From positions 1,248,374 to 1,312,373 of the forward strand of contig NC_020062.1 in assembly GCF_000330885.1 (NCBI RefSeq): 64,000 bases of DNA. The letters run 5' to 3'. Every line of letters starts with the position of its first letter. The stretch's first letter is position 1. Position numbers and translations under genes: made by a program. Positions 31,876-41,136 of this stretch are shown here, one piece after another. The notes under the pieces were generated by a model that saw only the letters and a program-made list of their open reading frames with translations, made no database searches and was not told the DNA's origin. Origin of the DNA: Rhizobium tropici CIAT 899 (GTDB lineage: Bacteria; Pseudomonadota; Alphaproteobacteria; Rhizobiales; Rhizobiaceae).

Positions 31876-33921
31876 ATGGAAGCCCTCACCAATCTCAGTC
31901 CGATGGAATGGCTGGCGATCGAGATCGCCGGTGCTGCAATCGTGCTCGCGATAGTTTTCCGATGGAGCGGCGTGATCCGCTATATTCCCAACGACAGGCT
32001 CGGCATCCTCGAAAAGCTGTGGAGTTTTCGCGGTTCCGTGAAAAACGGTTTCATTGCTTTGAATGGCGAGGCCGGTTTCCAGCCTGACGTCGTGCGCGGC
32101 GGCCTGCATTTTTTCATGCCGTTTCAGTATTCCCTGCATCGCGCCAATCTCGTGACCATTCCACAGGGTCAGATCGGCTATGTCTTTGCCCGTGACGGCA
32201 AGCCGCTGCCGCCCACCCAGACGCTTGCTTCGAACATGGAAGCCGATGACTTCCAGGACGTGCGCGACTTTCTCCTCAAAGGCGGACAGAAAGGCCCGCA
32301 GCGTAAAATCCTGCGCGAAGGCACCTATGCCATCAATCTTGCGCAGTTCATCGTGCTGACCGCACAATCGATCTATGCCGTCAACCTCAGTTCGTCGGAA
32401 CAGAAACTGTTTGCCGACATGTCGACGCAGATCACCGAGCGCGAGGGCTTCGAGCCCGTCGTCATTCATGACGCAGAGGACATGATCGGCATCGTGACCA
32501 TCCATGACGGTCCGGCCCTGCCCGACGGCGAGATCATCGCACCGACGGTTGCCAACGATCCGACGGATGCAAACTTCCATAACAATTTCCAGGATCCGGA
32601 GAAATTTCTCAATGCCGGCGGCTATCGCGGTCGTCAGTTGCAGGTGCTTGCCGACGGCAGCTACTTCCTCAATCGCATTTTCGCGACCGTCGAACTGGTC
32701 GACAAGACGATTATAGAGGTCGGCACGGTCGGTGTTGTTGTCTCATATACCGGCCGCCGCGGCGCAGACATTTCCGGCCAGGCCTATCGCCATGGCGAAC
32801 TGGTGGAGACCGGCGCGCGCGGCGTCTGGTCGGCGCCGCTTCTGCCCGGCAAGTATGCGTTCAACACCTATGCCGGTAGTATCGTCATCGTACCGACCAC
32901 CAACTTCGTACTCAAATGGACGAAGGAACAATTCGGCGAGCACAGGCTGGATGAGAATCTGTCCGAAGTATCGTTGATCACCAAGGACGCGTTCGAACCC
33001 GTGCTGCCGCTCTCGGTCGTCGTGCATATCGACTATATGAAGGCACCGCTCGTCGTGCAGCGCTTCGGCGATATCAAGCGCCTGGTGGAGCAGACGCTCG
33101 ATCCGATGGTCTCGGCCTATTTCAAGAATATTGCCCAGACCAAGACCTTGATCGAGCTCCTGCAGGAACGCAGCGAAATCCAGCGCAAATCCGGGGAGGA
33201 AATGCGCGAGAAATTCGCTTCCTACAGTCTCGAGCTGCAGGAAGTTCTGATCGGCACCCCGCGCGCCAGCAACGGCCAGAACAGCATAGAGCAAATCCTG
33301 ATCCAGCTGCGCGAACGCCAGATCGCCGTTGAAAAGGTCGAGACCTATAAGCTGCAGGAAGTCGCGGCCGTCCAGGAGCGCACATTGCGCGAGAAGGAAG
33401 CGCTTGCCGAACAACAGGCCAAGATCACCACTTCTGCACTGACCATCGAGATCAGTGAAAACGAAGGTAAGGCGCAGCTGGCCCGCACCCGCCAGCAGGC
33501 GGAAACCATCCAGGTCACCGCCAAGGCGGAGGCCGAGAAGGTACGCCTTGCGGGCCTCGGCGAGGCCGACCGCATCAAGGCGATTGCGCTTGCCGATGCC
33601 GAGCGTATCAAGGCCACAGGCCTTGCCGATGCCGAAAAGGTGCGCGCCGTCGGTCTCGCGGAAGCAGAAGCTACCGAAAAGAAGGTCGCAGCCTTCGGCG
33701 GGCCGGATTATCAGCTGAATTCGCAGGTTCTGATGCGCTTCGCTGAAGCGATCGAGAACGGCAGGCTGCCTCTCGTACCGCAGATCCAGGTCGGCGGCGG
33801 CGTCGGGGAAAAGGGTGCCGCCAACGGTCTTGTCGAAATGATGTTGTCGATGCTGGTCGCCGACCGGCTTGGGCGGCAGGAAGCGCCGGCTGCTGCCCCC
33901 ACAGCGATCGCGCACGATTGA
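31876..33921 (+). CDS. Flotillin-like SPFH-domain membrane protein
   Basis: 681 residues; the ATG at 31876 follows AGGAGAGAAG. One membrane segment lies at about residues 9-26 (EIAGAAIVLAIVFRWSG). SPFH domain parts are PNDRLGILEKLWSF early and LPLSVVVHIDYMKAPLVVQRFGDIKRLVEQTLDPMVSAYFKNI in the middle. The last third is a long charged coiled coil with repeated units built on LADAERIKATGLADAEKVRAVGLAEAE (given here as the pattern LxDAExIKAxG repeated about three times). SPFH proteins form ring- or cage-like oligomers on the inner membrane and organise membrane protein turnover or lipid domains. No NfeD-type partner gene is next to it. A strong terminator follows. Confidence 0.88.
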   Translation: MEALTNLSPMEWLAIEIAGAAIVLAIVFRWSGVIRYIPNDRLGILEKLWSFRGSVKNGFIALNGEAGFQPDVVRGGLHFFMPFQYSLHRANLVTIPQGQIGYVFARDGKPLPPTQTLASNMEADDFQDVRDFLLKGGQKGPQRKILREGTYAINLAQFIVLTAQSIYAVNLSSSEQKLFADMSTQITEREGFEPVVIHDAEDMIGIVTIHDGPALPDGEIIAPTVANDPTDANFHNNFQDPEKFLNAGGYRGRQLQVLADGSYFLNRIFATVELVDKTIIEVGTVGVVVSYTGRRGADISGQAYRHGELVETGARGVWSAPLLPGKYAFNTYAGSIVIVPTTNFVLKWTKEQFGEHRLDENLSEVSLITKDAFEPVLPLSVVVHIDYMKAPLVVQRFGDIKRLVEQTLDPMVSAYFKNIAQTKTLIELLQERSEIQRKSGEEMREKFASYSLELQEVLIGTPRASNGQNSIEQILIQLRERQIAVEKVETYKLQEVAAVQERTLREKEALAEQQAKITTSALTIEISENEGKAQLARTRQQAETIQVTAKAEAEKVRLAGLGEADRIKAIALADAERIKATGLADAEKVRAVGLAEAEATEKKVAAFGGPDYQLNSQVLMRFAEAIENGRLPLVPQIQVGGGVGEKGAANGLVEMMLSMLVADRLGRQEAPAAAPTAIAHD

Positions 33922-33926
33922 TTGCG

Positions 33927-33951
33927 GATGGGCCGGCTATGCCGGCCCATC
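33927..33951. terminator. Strong hairpin terminator after the flotillin-like gene
   Basis: GATGGGCCGGC, loop TAT, GCCGGCCCATC: a perfect 11-bp GC-rich stem six bases after the stop codon, followed by TTGTCC. It lies between convergent genes and could serve both strands. Confidence 0.75.
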
Positions 33952-34001
33952 TTGTCCAGTGGCTCGCTCCCAGCCGCAACTCACTGCGGCTCGACATCGC
34001 G

Positions 34002-34577
34002 TTAGCCGATTTCCCGGAAGGTAATCGAATAGCGAAGCCGATCAACCGGCGGGATGGAATGCTCCCATTCGCTTCGCGCAGGACCTGACAGCACGTAAGC
34101 CGAACCGGGTTCGCAGATTAGCGTGGCGCGCTGCCATTTATCCCCGGCACGGCGCCTCAGCCTGAACGTACAAGGCGATAGCAGGGAAATGCCGACAACC
34201 CGCCCGAACACCTTCTTGTCCCTATGCCAGCCAATCGGCGCACCCGGCGCGTATTCGGTGACAAGGGCTTGCTCCAGATCATCGGGCGCCATTCCCGCAA
34301 ACTCAGCCGCGATGCTGCGCACGGGTAGAAGGAACGACGGAATTTCGCCGGTGCGCCTCGCACGCTGCGCCTCGTAATCGTATTTGCAGCCATAGGAGAC
34401 GACGCGTCGCCTACCTTCGAAGCCATGAAAGTCGAACGGCTTCAGCGGCAATTGCGGTATCTCACGAAGCAGATCCAGCTGGATGGACTCCGGAACGATA
34501 TTGGCTTGGTAGCGGAAACCCTCCGGCAACGGCGGTTCTACTGCCGCAAACAGGTTTCCTTGCGCTGAAATGCCCAT
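34002..34577 (-). CDS. AlkB-like 2-oxoglutarate/Fe(II) dioxygenase
   Basis: 191 residues from the ATG at 34575-34577, preceded by GAAGGAG. The iron ligands are seen as HRD in GWHRDKKVF and His in SEWEHSIPPV, and RYSITFR holds the two arginines that bind 2-oxoglutarate. The N-terminal PEGFRYQANIVPESIQLDLLREI fits the AlkB fold. Family members demethylate alkylated DNA or RNA bases; this short type is common in alphaproteobacteria and is not the Ada-linked AlkB. It is followed upstream on the same strand by a 64-residue protein gene. Confidence 0.9.
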   Translation of the reverse strand: MGISAQGNLFAAVEPPLPEGFRYQANIVPESIQLDLLREIPQLPLKPFDFHGFEGRRRVVSYGCKYDYEAQRARRTGEIPSFLLPVRSIAAEFAGMAPDDLEQALVTEYAPGAPIGWHRDKKVFGRVVGISLLSPCTFRLRRRAGDKWQRATLICEPGSAYVLSGPARSEWEHSIPPVDRLRYSITFREIG

Positions 34578-34592
34578 GGCCGCTCCTTCTGT

Positions 34593-34787
34593 TTAATGGA
34601 CACTTGGAACTTTCGCGACCGCAGCGAAATCCTCCGCGACCAGTTCGCTGATCGCAATCAGGACCTCTTCGGCCGAGAAACCGGAGACAATCGTGCTCCG
34701 GATCAGCTCCTGCAGATCGAACTCGATAGCATCGCGGCAGTCTTCCAGCCGCTGCTCCGAAACCGTAATGCTGTGCAGTTCTTCCAT
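34593..34787 (-). CDS. Small acidic protein, unknown function
   Basis: 64 residues, start ATG at 34785-34787 after AAAGGATCACATA. The sequence MEELHSITVSEQRLEDCRDA and onward is rich in Glu and Asp and predicted mainly helical, without membrane segment or known motif. It is 15 bases upstream of the AlkB-like gene and on the same strand, so the two are probably co-transcribed. No function is claimed. Confidence 0.6.
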   Translation of the reverse strand: MEELHSITVSEQRLEDCRDAIEFDLQELIRSTIVSGFSAEEVLIAISELVAEDFAAVAKVPSVH

Positions 34788-34829
34788 TATGTGATCCTTT
34801 CGTAGATGCTTGCGGTTGCTGCCGATGAT

Positions 34830-35066
34830 TTACCGAGCAGCCGCCCGGCGCCTGGAGGAAGGAAGAAGCCCTTCGCGCTGCATCTTCTTGCGGACGGCCT
34901 TGCGCTGACGGGCAATCGCTTGCGCCCTTTCGCGCACACGCCGCTCGGACGGCTTTTCATAGGCCCGATGTTCCTTCATCTCGCGGAACAAACCTTCACG
35001 CTGCATCTTCTTTTTCAGTGCCCGAATGGCCTGTTCGACATTGTTGTCTCTCACGATGACTTGCAT
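34830..35066 (-). CDS. rpsU: Small ribosomal subunit protein bS21
   Basis: 78 residues from the ATG at 35064-35066, which follows [33 protein letters not shown] is the standard bS21 start, followed by [26 protein letters not shown]. The C-terminal tail is very basic ([23 protein letters not shown]). bS21 sits at the 30S platform and helps initiation. Rhizobia often carry more than one copy, and this one has no cold-shock gene beside it, so it may be a conditionally expressed paralogue. Confidence 0.93.
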   Translation of the reverse strand: MQVIVRDNNVEQAIRALKKKMQREGLFREMKEHRAYEKPSERRVRERAQAIARQRKAVRKKMQREGLLPSSRRRAAAR

Positions 35067-35098
35067 TCTCGTTCTCCTTGTTTCGTTGATAGTTCCGC

Positions 35099-35272
35099 TC
35101 AACCGAGCTGCTCGGCTATGATCGCCTTCAATTCGGCGCGCGTGAGCAGGCAGGGATATGGCTTCTGGTTTTTGTCCGGTCGTTCGATGCGTTCACCGCG
35201 GTCGCGCGGCTTCATCGCCGCCGGAGCGGCGGGGATATTTGCTTTGTTCAATTGAAATTCCTTACCGGCCAT
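35099..35272 (-). CDS. Small hypothetical protein
   Basis: 57 residues from the ATG at 35270-35272 ([19 protein letters not shown]). It is basic and Pro/Ala-rich and ends with a short helix ([16 protein letters not shown]). The start is uncertain: the frame is open further upstream to 35449, but that part reads like non-coding sequence. It lies 32 bases upstream of rpsU on the same strand. Function unknown. Confidence 0.5.
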   Translation of the reverse strand: MAGKEFQLNKANIPAAPAAMKPRDRGERIERPDKNQKPYPCLLTRAELKAIIAEQLG

Positions 35273-35609
35273 TCGGCGAAATGGCGGTTCGGCGCTGTTG
35301 CGCACGGGAGCGCCGACGACTTCAGCCGTCCGCTGTGGCCAATTATGTGAGTGATGTCGGAGATATAAGGAGTGGCATATCGCATTACAAGGCGATATCC
35401 AGGCCGTGAAAGACCTGGATCCAACACTATTGGAGCCGGAACATCGCACGTCGGGTCGAAGGGTGGATTAATCAGCTATTGACGTGCTTGATCGAGCCCG
35501 GTGCGAGAGGCCTGAATTTCGCCGGCTCGGCAACGAGGACGCAAACCTAGCTTGGTAGCCGAAAAAGCAAGAGGGCATGATGAAGTTCTGAAGACCGCCC
35601 TTCTATCGC
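35273..35609. other. Intergenic region upstream of the rpsU group
   Basis: 337 bases that should contain the promoter of the small gene and rpsU. No convincing promoter pair, repeat or RNA gene was recognised. Confidence 0.35.
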
Positions 35610-35888
35610 TCACCAAGTGAAACGAGGACCGAAAGAGCCGTAGTAGCCCGGTGTCGAGCCGCCTGGAGCAAGCTCATTATCTCGTTGGACTCTCTCTGCC
35701 CATTTCCGACGCTCAGCCGCTTTTTTGGCGGCGGCAGGATCTGTCGATTTGCTTGCCTCTACGGAACCCGATTGACCGCCACTTCTATATCCCGTCGAGC
35801 AGGACGCACAGAAAACAGCCGGAAAAATAATCAGAATGCCTAGGGCTATTGCCCTTTTGAGCCTGCAGTAGATCGGCTGCATAGACAT
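35610..35888 (-). CDS. Small putative exported or lipoprotein, unknown function
   Basis: 92 residues if it starts at the ATG at 35886-35888; ATG codons at 35882 and 35927 are alternatives. After a basic segment (CRLKRAIALG) comes a hydrophobic stretch ILIIFPAVFCASC, which could be a signal peptide with a poor lipobox (CASC). The C-terminal half is charged, with an AAAKKAAERRKWAERVQRDNE helix and a Gly-rich end (GGSTPGYYGSFGPRFTW). No family recognised. Confidence 0.5.
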   Translation of the reverse strand: MSMQPIYCRLKRAIALGILIIFPAVFCASCSTGYRSGGQSGSVEASKSTDPAAAKKAAERRKWAERVQRDNELAPGGSTPGYYGSFGPRFTW

Positions 35889-36115
35889 TCTCAATGCTCT
35901 CTGACCATTCGCGACGAGAAGAGACATTATTCGATTCCACATCGCATGGGAACTAAAGGCTATTCGCGTTTCCGCTACGACGATAACGGCCGTTCCTCCA
36001 TCCGCGCATGGGAAAACGCCGGGTAACCTCCGCTGTATCGGCGGATTTTCAGTCTTGCCATGCTGGTGCCGGATTCTTCTGATGTTTGGCTGCGCCGACA
36101 CTGGAAGGGCAAACC

Positions 36116-36643
36116 ATGGAATTCCTCAATCGCTACATCGATCTTCCGCTGCTTCGCGGCGGATCGGCAGCCATGCGGCTGTGGCACAAACAAACCGGTC
36201 TTTCTCCGCAGACGCTAAGCCCGTCATCGAGCCTTATCGTTGTTCTTGCCCTTATGGCGGCAAGCGGCCTGTTGCTCAACGGCCCGATTTACGCTTTCTC
36301 CATCGGCACGCTCTTCATGCTTTCCGTTCCGTCACTGCGATTTTTGATGCCTGGTCGAATGGGGCGCAATTACGATATACGATCCTATCAGGCGCTGGCG
36401 GCTACAGCCACGCGCAAGCGTGAGGGCGAATGGGCGACCCGACTGACCGTTTTGCTTACCGCCGTCATTTTCCCCTTCTGTGTCTCCGCCGGCGACGAGG
36501 CAGCGGGCACCTTCCTGCTTGGCGCCAGCCTGTGGTTTGTGCTCACGGCTCCGGTCAAGATGTATCTGGATGCCGCCGAACCGCCGCCGCCGGGTGCCGG
36601 CGGCAAGCAGGTTTGGTTGAAACAAGCCGTGACAACGGCGTAA
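36116..36643 (+). CDS. Membrane protein, unknown function
   Basis: 175 residues from the ATG at 36116 after GGAAGGGC. Four hydrophobic segments are visible: [49 protein letters not shown] and [15 protein letters not shown]. Between the second and third is a basic cytoplasmic loop ([14 protein letters not shown]). It ends with a proline/glycine stretch ([11 protein letters not shown]). It is followed on the same strand by a DUF1328-type gene. No function is known to me. Confidence 0.65.
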   Translation: MEFLNRYIDLPLLRGGSAAMRLWHKQTGLSPQTLSPSSSLIVVLALMAASGLLLNGPIYAFSIGTLFMLSVPSLRFLMPGRMGRNYDIRSYQALAATATRKREGEWATRLTVLLTAVIFPFCVSAGDEAAGTFLLGASLWFVLTAPVKMYLDAAEPPPPGAGGKQVWLKQAVTTA

Positions 36644-36713
36644 CGCCAGCCCACATTCAAGGAACAAAGTGCACTTTGCTCCGTTCTCCATCCAGCAACC
36701 AATGGAGAGCGAA

Positions 36714-36875
36714 ATGCTTTATTATGCACTGGTATTTCTCGTCGTAGCCTTGATTGCAGGAGCCCTCGGCTTCGGCGGCATAGCAGGCGCCTCTGCGTCT
36801 ATCGCACAGGTCCTGTTCTTTATCTTTCTTATCTTCTTCGTCGTTTCGCTCGTCATGAATGTGATGAGACGTTGA
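36714..36875 (+). CDS. DUF1328-family small membrane protein
   Basis: 53 residues; the ATG at 36714 follows [42 protein letters not shown] (first 20 residues and then the AGASA turn) is the hallmark of DUF1328 (UPF0391): two helices separated by a small-residue loop. Widespread in proteobacteria, often linked to stress responses, with no defined activity. A hairpin terminator lies 31 bases after the stop. Confidence 0.85.
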   Translation: MLYYALVFLVVALIAGALGFGGIAGASASIAQVLFFIFLIFFVVSLVMNVMRR

Positions 36876-36906
36876 AGGCGAAGATGAATGAGACCATGAT
36901 CCGAAT

Positions 36907-36942
36907 GCCGGCCCACCCGATCAACCATGACGGTGGGCCGGC
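36907..36942. terminator. Hairpin terminator after the DUF1328 gene
   Basis: GCCGGCCCACC, 14-base loop, GGTGGGCCGGC: a perfect 11-bp stem. The arm differs by one base from that of the terminator at 33927-33951. No clear T-run follows. Confidence 0.6.
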
Positions 36943-37069
36943 CGGCGCCCTTCCTTAGCCGATTACGACAAATACTTTCCGTGACGGTCTCTTCCCGTTA
37001 CAGTTCATATGTGCGGCGGGAACTCGGCCGAGGTTCATCGGCAAGAGCGGCCTCAGCCCTTTAGCACCC

Positions 37070-37444
37070 CTATTTTTCAGATCGCTGCAGAAGAATTCGC
37101 ATCTCCTCGAAATGTCGCTTGCGATCTGCATCCCCGTCATTGGCCACATAGCATGTGCTGGAGACGCAAAACTTAACGAGGTTGTGAGGTTTGTCCGCCT
37201 TTTCGAACTCGCATTCGAAAGTGTCGCTCATCTCGGCTGCTGCAGTGCCGGGCCGGCTGGAGTAGGTCATACGAACGCCAGGGGGCTTCAGCTCCGGAAA
37301 AGACTGCACCGTTCCAATCGCAAGCCCGTCCGATAAAAAGAAATTCTTGGCGACGGTCTTGCATGTTGCTTCCAGATCAGGGGACTGGGCAAGAACGGCG
37401 GTTGGAAAGAGGACAATGCTGAATAAAACAGGAAATTTAAACAC
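37070..37444 (-). CDS. Secreted protein with signal peptide, unknown function
   Basis: 124 residues from a GTG at 37442-37444 preceded by CAGGAGGCTATC. MFKFPVLFSIVLFPTAVLA is a signal peptide, cut before QSPDLE. The mature part has four cysteines (CKTV, FECEF, FCVSSTCYV), which may form two disulfides in the periplasm. It matches no family I recognise. Confidence 0.65.
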   Translation of the reverse strand: MFKFPVLFSIVLFPTAVLAQSPDLEATCKTVAKNFFLSDGLAIGTVQSFPELKPPGVRMTYSSRPGTAAAEMSDTFECEFEKADKPHNLVKFCVSSTCYVANDGDADRKRHFEEMRILLQRSEK

Positions 37445-37632
37445 GATAGCCTCCTGTAAAGATCTCCAGGATCGAAGAGATCGCGATCAGCAAACGTCGG
37501 TCGAAACATAGAGTTCCATGAAGCTATGCCAAGCAGTTCCCGCGACTGGCATCAACGCTACCAAGTTCGGGAAAACCTTTCGCTTCAACAGCACGGATGA
37601 CCGCGAGTGCGCTGTTTTTCGTCGCTATATAT

Positions 37633-37887
37633 CTACTCTGCGAACCTGATCTTCTGCCCATCAAGGTAGCCATGCTCGTAGGCTTTCGCCTGTTCGCTAT
37701 CCTCTGAATAGGGGTTCTTTCTATTTTCGGCATCGCATTTTCCATCCTTCACCCCCTTCTCGTAAGCCTCCTTTTCGCTCTCCGAGGCCGGAAGGCGAGG
37801 CGATGGCTCGGGGAAATATTGTATGGGGTTCGGCAGTCCAAGCGCAGGTGCAAAGTCTGAGGCCGTAATCGGCGTTTGCGGGCACAT
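37633..37887 (-). CDS. Ribosome modulation factor-like small protein
   Basis: 84 residues; the ATG at 37885-37887 follows AGGAGGAATTC, a strong ribosome binding site. After a Pro-rich start (residues 1-35) comes AYEKGVKDGKCDAENRKNPY, then EDSEQAKAYEHGYLDGQ. The pattern A-x3-G-x3-G...NPY...A-x-x-x-GY-x-x-G is that of RMF-like proteins of alphaproteobacteria, related to the E. coli factor that dimerises ribosomes in stationary phase. The long N-terminal extension is unusual compared with E. coli RMF (55 residues). The assignment is by motif reading only. Confidence 0.55.
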   Translation of the reverse strand: MCPQTPITASDFAPALGLPNPIQYFPEPSPRLPASESEKEAYEKGVKDGKCDAENRKNPYSEDSEQAKAYEHGYLDGQKIRFAE

Positions 37888-38046
37888 AATGAATTCCTCC
37901 TCTCATTGAAACGCCCTTTGCGACCGACAGTTCCCTCAAGCCTTTGAACCCTCGCGCTGCTTCCGCGCAGCACGTCCTTCAAGCCACTGCATGCATGCTC
38001 ATGATCAAGGGTGAAACTTTTTGAATTTTGGGCCGTTGTCGTGCTT

Positions 38047-40053
38047 ATGACCGACGCAAAATCCATTCCGAAATCGGTCGATGATGCCAAGCCGGCTGAT
38101 GCCGAAAGGTTGCATCAGGGGAAGAGTTCGACTGTCGAGGCCGAGCAGCCACCCGATTTAGTAGAACCTGACCCGGATTTGACCCCCGAGCAAACAGAGC
38201 GGGCACGAAAACGATATTTGCTCAGCCGTTTCTGGATCAGCGCCCGCGGTTATTGGAGTCGTCGCGGAGACCGTTTTGCCTGGCCATGCTCGATTGGCCT
38301 CCTTGCCCTGATCGGCCTGAATGTCTGTTTCCAGTATGGGATCAATATCTGGAACCGAGCGATTTTTGACGCGATCGAGCAACGCAACGCTCATGCCGTC
38401 TACGTCCTGAGCGCGGTGTTTCCCCCGCTCGTGCTCGGCAGCGTCGCCCTTGTCACCATACAAGTCTATGTTCGTATGATGATCCAAAGACGCTGGCGCT
38501 TCTGGCTCACAACCGCCTTGATCGCCCGGTGGCTCGCCAACGGCCGCTATTATCAACTGAATCTGATCGGCGGCGACGACCACAAGAACCCCGAGGCCCG
38601 TCTCTCGGAGGATTTGCGGATCGCCACGGAATCCCCGGTCGATTTCATCGCTGGCGTCATTTCAGCATTTCTCTCGGCCTCGACCTTCATCGTGGTCCTC
38701 TGGACGATCGGCGGCGCCCTGACTTTCGAGATCGCCGGTTCAATCATTACGATTCCCGGCTTTCTCGTCGTCACGGCGGTCCTCTACGCCGTGATCACGT
38801 CTACCTCGATGGCGGTCATCGGCCGCCATTTCGTGAGGGTTTCCGAGGTCAAAAACCAGGTGGAAGCGGAATTTCGCTACACGCTGACGCATGTCCGCGA
38901 AAACGGTGAGAGCATCGCATTGCTGGGCGGTGAAGAGGAAGAGCGCAACGACCTCGAGCGGACATTCGGAAACGTGTTGAAACAGTGGGCACTGCTTGCC
39001 CATCAATACATGCGCACGACCCTCGTGTCACAGGTCTCCATGTTGATTGCGCCTGTCGTGCCGGTCCTGCTTTGTGCGCCGAAATTTCTGGAAGGCAGCA
39101 TGACGCTCGGTCAAGTCATGCAGGCTGCCTCTGCCTTCGCCATCGTTCAAAGCGCATTCGGATGGCTGGTCGACAACTATCCGCGCCTTGCCGACTGGAA
39201 CGCCTCGGCGCATCGTGTCGCCTCGCTTATGACCTCGCTTGATGGGCTCGAACGCGCCGAAAAGAACGATACGCTCGGACGGATCAAGCATGGAGAAACC
39301 GAAGACGAGACAATGTTGTCGCTCAACGATCTCTCCGTGACACTCGACGACGGTACGTCCGTAGTCAAGGAAACGGAGGTGGAAATCGATCCAGGGGAAC
39401 GCGTCTTGGTCGCCGGCGAATCCGGTTCGGGCAAAAGCACGCTGATACGGGCAATTTCCGGTCTGTGGCCTTGGGGTCATGGCGGCGTCGACGTCCACCC
39501 CGATAGCCGGTTGTTCATGTTGCCGCAGCGGCCTTACATACCGTCGGGCACACTTCGCCGCGCCGTCGCCTACCCCCGCGCGGCCGACGACTGGACGCCG
39601 GACGAGATCAAGGCCGCTCTTGAAAAGGTCGGTCTCGACTATCTCAACGAAAAGATCGAGGAGGACGCGCCCTGGGACCAGACTTTGTCGGGCGGCGAAA
39701 AGCAGAGGCTCGCCTTTGCGCGTCTTCTGCTGCACGATCCCGATATCATCGTGCTGGACGAGGCAACCTCGGCCCTTGATGAGAAGAGCCAGGATAAGAT
39801 GATGGAGATGATCATTCGGGAATTGCCGAAGGTCACCATTATCAGCGTCGCGCACAGGGCTGAGCTGGAAGCGTTCCACAGCCGCAAGATTACCCTGGAG
39901 CGCCGCCAAGGTGGCGCAAGGCTGGTCAGCGACATCGAACTCATTCACCGCCAAAGAAAAGGGAACCTGATTTTGCGCCTCTTGGACGATCGAAGACCCA
40001 TGTTCAAAGATAATTCGACCTCGGATCAGGGCGCACGATCCTCACGCCGATAG
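38047..40053 (+). CDS. SbmA/BacA-like ABC transporter with fused ATPase domain (YddA type)
   Basis: 668 residues from the ATG at 38047; a start at 38011 is possible. After about 60 polar residues come six membrane helices (ABC_membrane_2; WPCSIGLLALIGLNVCFQYGINIWNRAIFDA). A full nucleotide-binding domain occupies residues about 440-640: Walker A GESGSGKST, signature LSGGEKQRLAFARLL, Walker B IIVLDEATSALD and SVAHR. The membrane part resembles BacA/SbmA, which take up peptides and long-chain fatty acyl compounds. The fused ATPase makes this the ExsE/YddA class. Substrate unknown. It is monocistronic as far as seen. Confidence 0.9.
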   Translation: MTDAKSIPKSVDDAKPADAERLHQGKSSTVEAEQPPDLVEPDPDLTPEQTERARKRYLLSRFWISARGYWSRRGDRFAWPCSIGLLALIGLNVCFQYGINIWNRAIFDAIEQRNAHAVYVLSAVFPPLVLGSVALVTIQVYVRMMIQRRWRFWLTTALIARWLANGRYYQLNLIGGDDHKNPEARLSEDLRIATESPVDFIAGVISAFLSASTFIVVLWTIGGALTFEIAGSIITIPGFLVVTAVLYAVITSTSMAVIGRHFVRVSEVKNQVEAEFRYTLTHVRENGESIALLGGEEEERNDLERTFGNVLKQWALLAHQYMRTTLVSQVSMLIAPVVPVLLCAPKFLEGSMTLGQVMQAASAFAIVQSAFGWLVDNYPRLADWNASAHRVASLMTSLDGLERAEKNDTLGRIKHGETEDETMLSLNDLSVTLDDGTSVVKETEVEIDPGERVLVAGESGSGKSTLIRAISGLWPWGHGGVDVHPDSRLFMLPQRPYIPSGTLRRAVAYPRAADDWTPDEIKAALEKVGLDYLNEKIEEDAPWDQTLSGGEKQRLAFARLLLHDPDIIVLDEATSALDEKSQDKMMEMIIRELPKVTIISVAHRAELEAFHSRKITLERRQGGARLVSDIELIHRQRKGNLILRLLDDRRPMFKDNSTSDQGARSSRR

Positions 40054-40201
40054 CGGTTGGTGCAATTGCCGCGCACGCTTCGAACACGCGCAAAGTGAAG
40101 CGAAAGCAAATGCACCACGTCTGCGCCATTCGACATTGAGATGTATTCCCTTAGCTGGAACGTGACATACTCAACGATTAGATGCAGTTGGAGCATGTTC
40201 G

Positions 40202-41002
40202 ATGCAACGAGAAGCGATCTGGTCGCTGGTCTTGCTTGTTCTTCTTGTCCTGGGCGCTTTCGTCGGCTCGATACTGCGCACCAAATTGCCTGCGCCGCAT
40301 CGCGGCAACGAGACAATGGACTTTCTTCGGGTGGTAACCGCACTGCTCGTGACTTTTGCCGCTCTTGTCATGAGTTTGTTGCTGGCATCGGAACTCAATG
40401 CCTTCACTGCCGCCTCCCACGATCGCAATCGTTATGCCGCGGGTCTCGCCGAGATGGACGGTTGCCTGAAAAATTACGGCTCCGCCCTCGACAATGAGAG
40501 GCAGCTATTGCGCAGCTATACCGCTGCCGTCATTGCCAGCACCTGGCCCGATGAAGCGCCTCCGCAGGGCGAGAAATATCCCGACATCTCGGACTTGCCT
40601 TTGACCGGCGAGGCGCCGGCCCTTGGATCGATGTTGAATAATGTCGGGCTTAACATTGACCGCCTGCAGCCCGCCGACCCCTTGCATCAGGCCCTTGCGA
40701 CCCGTTGCAGTCAGCTTTTCAGCAATGTCATGGCCGCGCGATGGACCGTCATCGAAGATGCACATGGCTCGCTTTCCGCGCCATTTCTTGGCGTTCTCAT
40801 CTTCTGGCTTATGCTGGTATTTTTGAGTTTCGGGCTTCAGGCTCCCAAAAACCCGCTCGCCGGCGCGATTGTCCTTGTGGCCATCGTCTCCGTCGCAAGC
40901 GTCATGTTCGTCATCCTGGATCTTGACCTTCCCTATGGCGGCTTTTTCGGCATTTCGAGCACATCGATGCGACACACGCTGACCGACATGCAGCGCAACT
41001 AA
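40202..41002 (+). CDS. DUF4239-type membrane protein (bestrophin-like)
   Basis: 266 residues; the ATG at 40202 follows TTGGAGCATGTTCG. Two N-terminal helices (WSLVLLVLLVLGAFVGSIL and VVTALLVTFAALVMSLLLAS) and two C-terminal ones (FLGVLIFWLMLVFLSFGLQA and AIVLVAIVSVASVMFVILD) flank a soluble segment of about 110 residues. SLLLASELNAF and LDLDLPYGGFFGIS are typical of DUF4239 proteins, which show remote similarity to bestrophin channels. Function not established. Confidence 0.75.
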   Translation: MQREAIWSLVLLVLLVLGAFVGSILRTKLPAPHRGNETMDFLRVVTALLVTFAALVMSLLLASELNAFTAASHDRNRYAAGLAEMDGCLKNYGSALDNERQLLRSYTAAVIASTWPDEAPPQGEKYPDISDLPLTGEAPALGSMLNNVGLNIDRLQPADPLHQALATRCSQLFSNVMAARWTVIEDAHGSLSAPFLGVLIFWLMLVFLSFGLQAPKNPLAGAIVLVAIVSVASVMFVILDLDLPYGGFFGISSTSMRHTLTDMQRN

Positions 41003-41136
41003 AAATCGCAGTCTTTCATATATGTGGATCGTAGCGCTCCTGCGATGACCTCCCCTGGAGCAGCACCCGCAGTCGCTTCACCTTCTGCTCAATTGCTGAC
41101 ATGATGGAAGGAGCTGTTTGCTGTCGTGGGCTTATC

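Noticed and set aside
32743..33915. Minus-strand frame of 390 codons opposite the flotillin-like gene
   Set aside because: It is antisense to a gene with SPFH domain and coiled-coil repeats; the repeats give artificial periodicity on the other strand.
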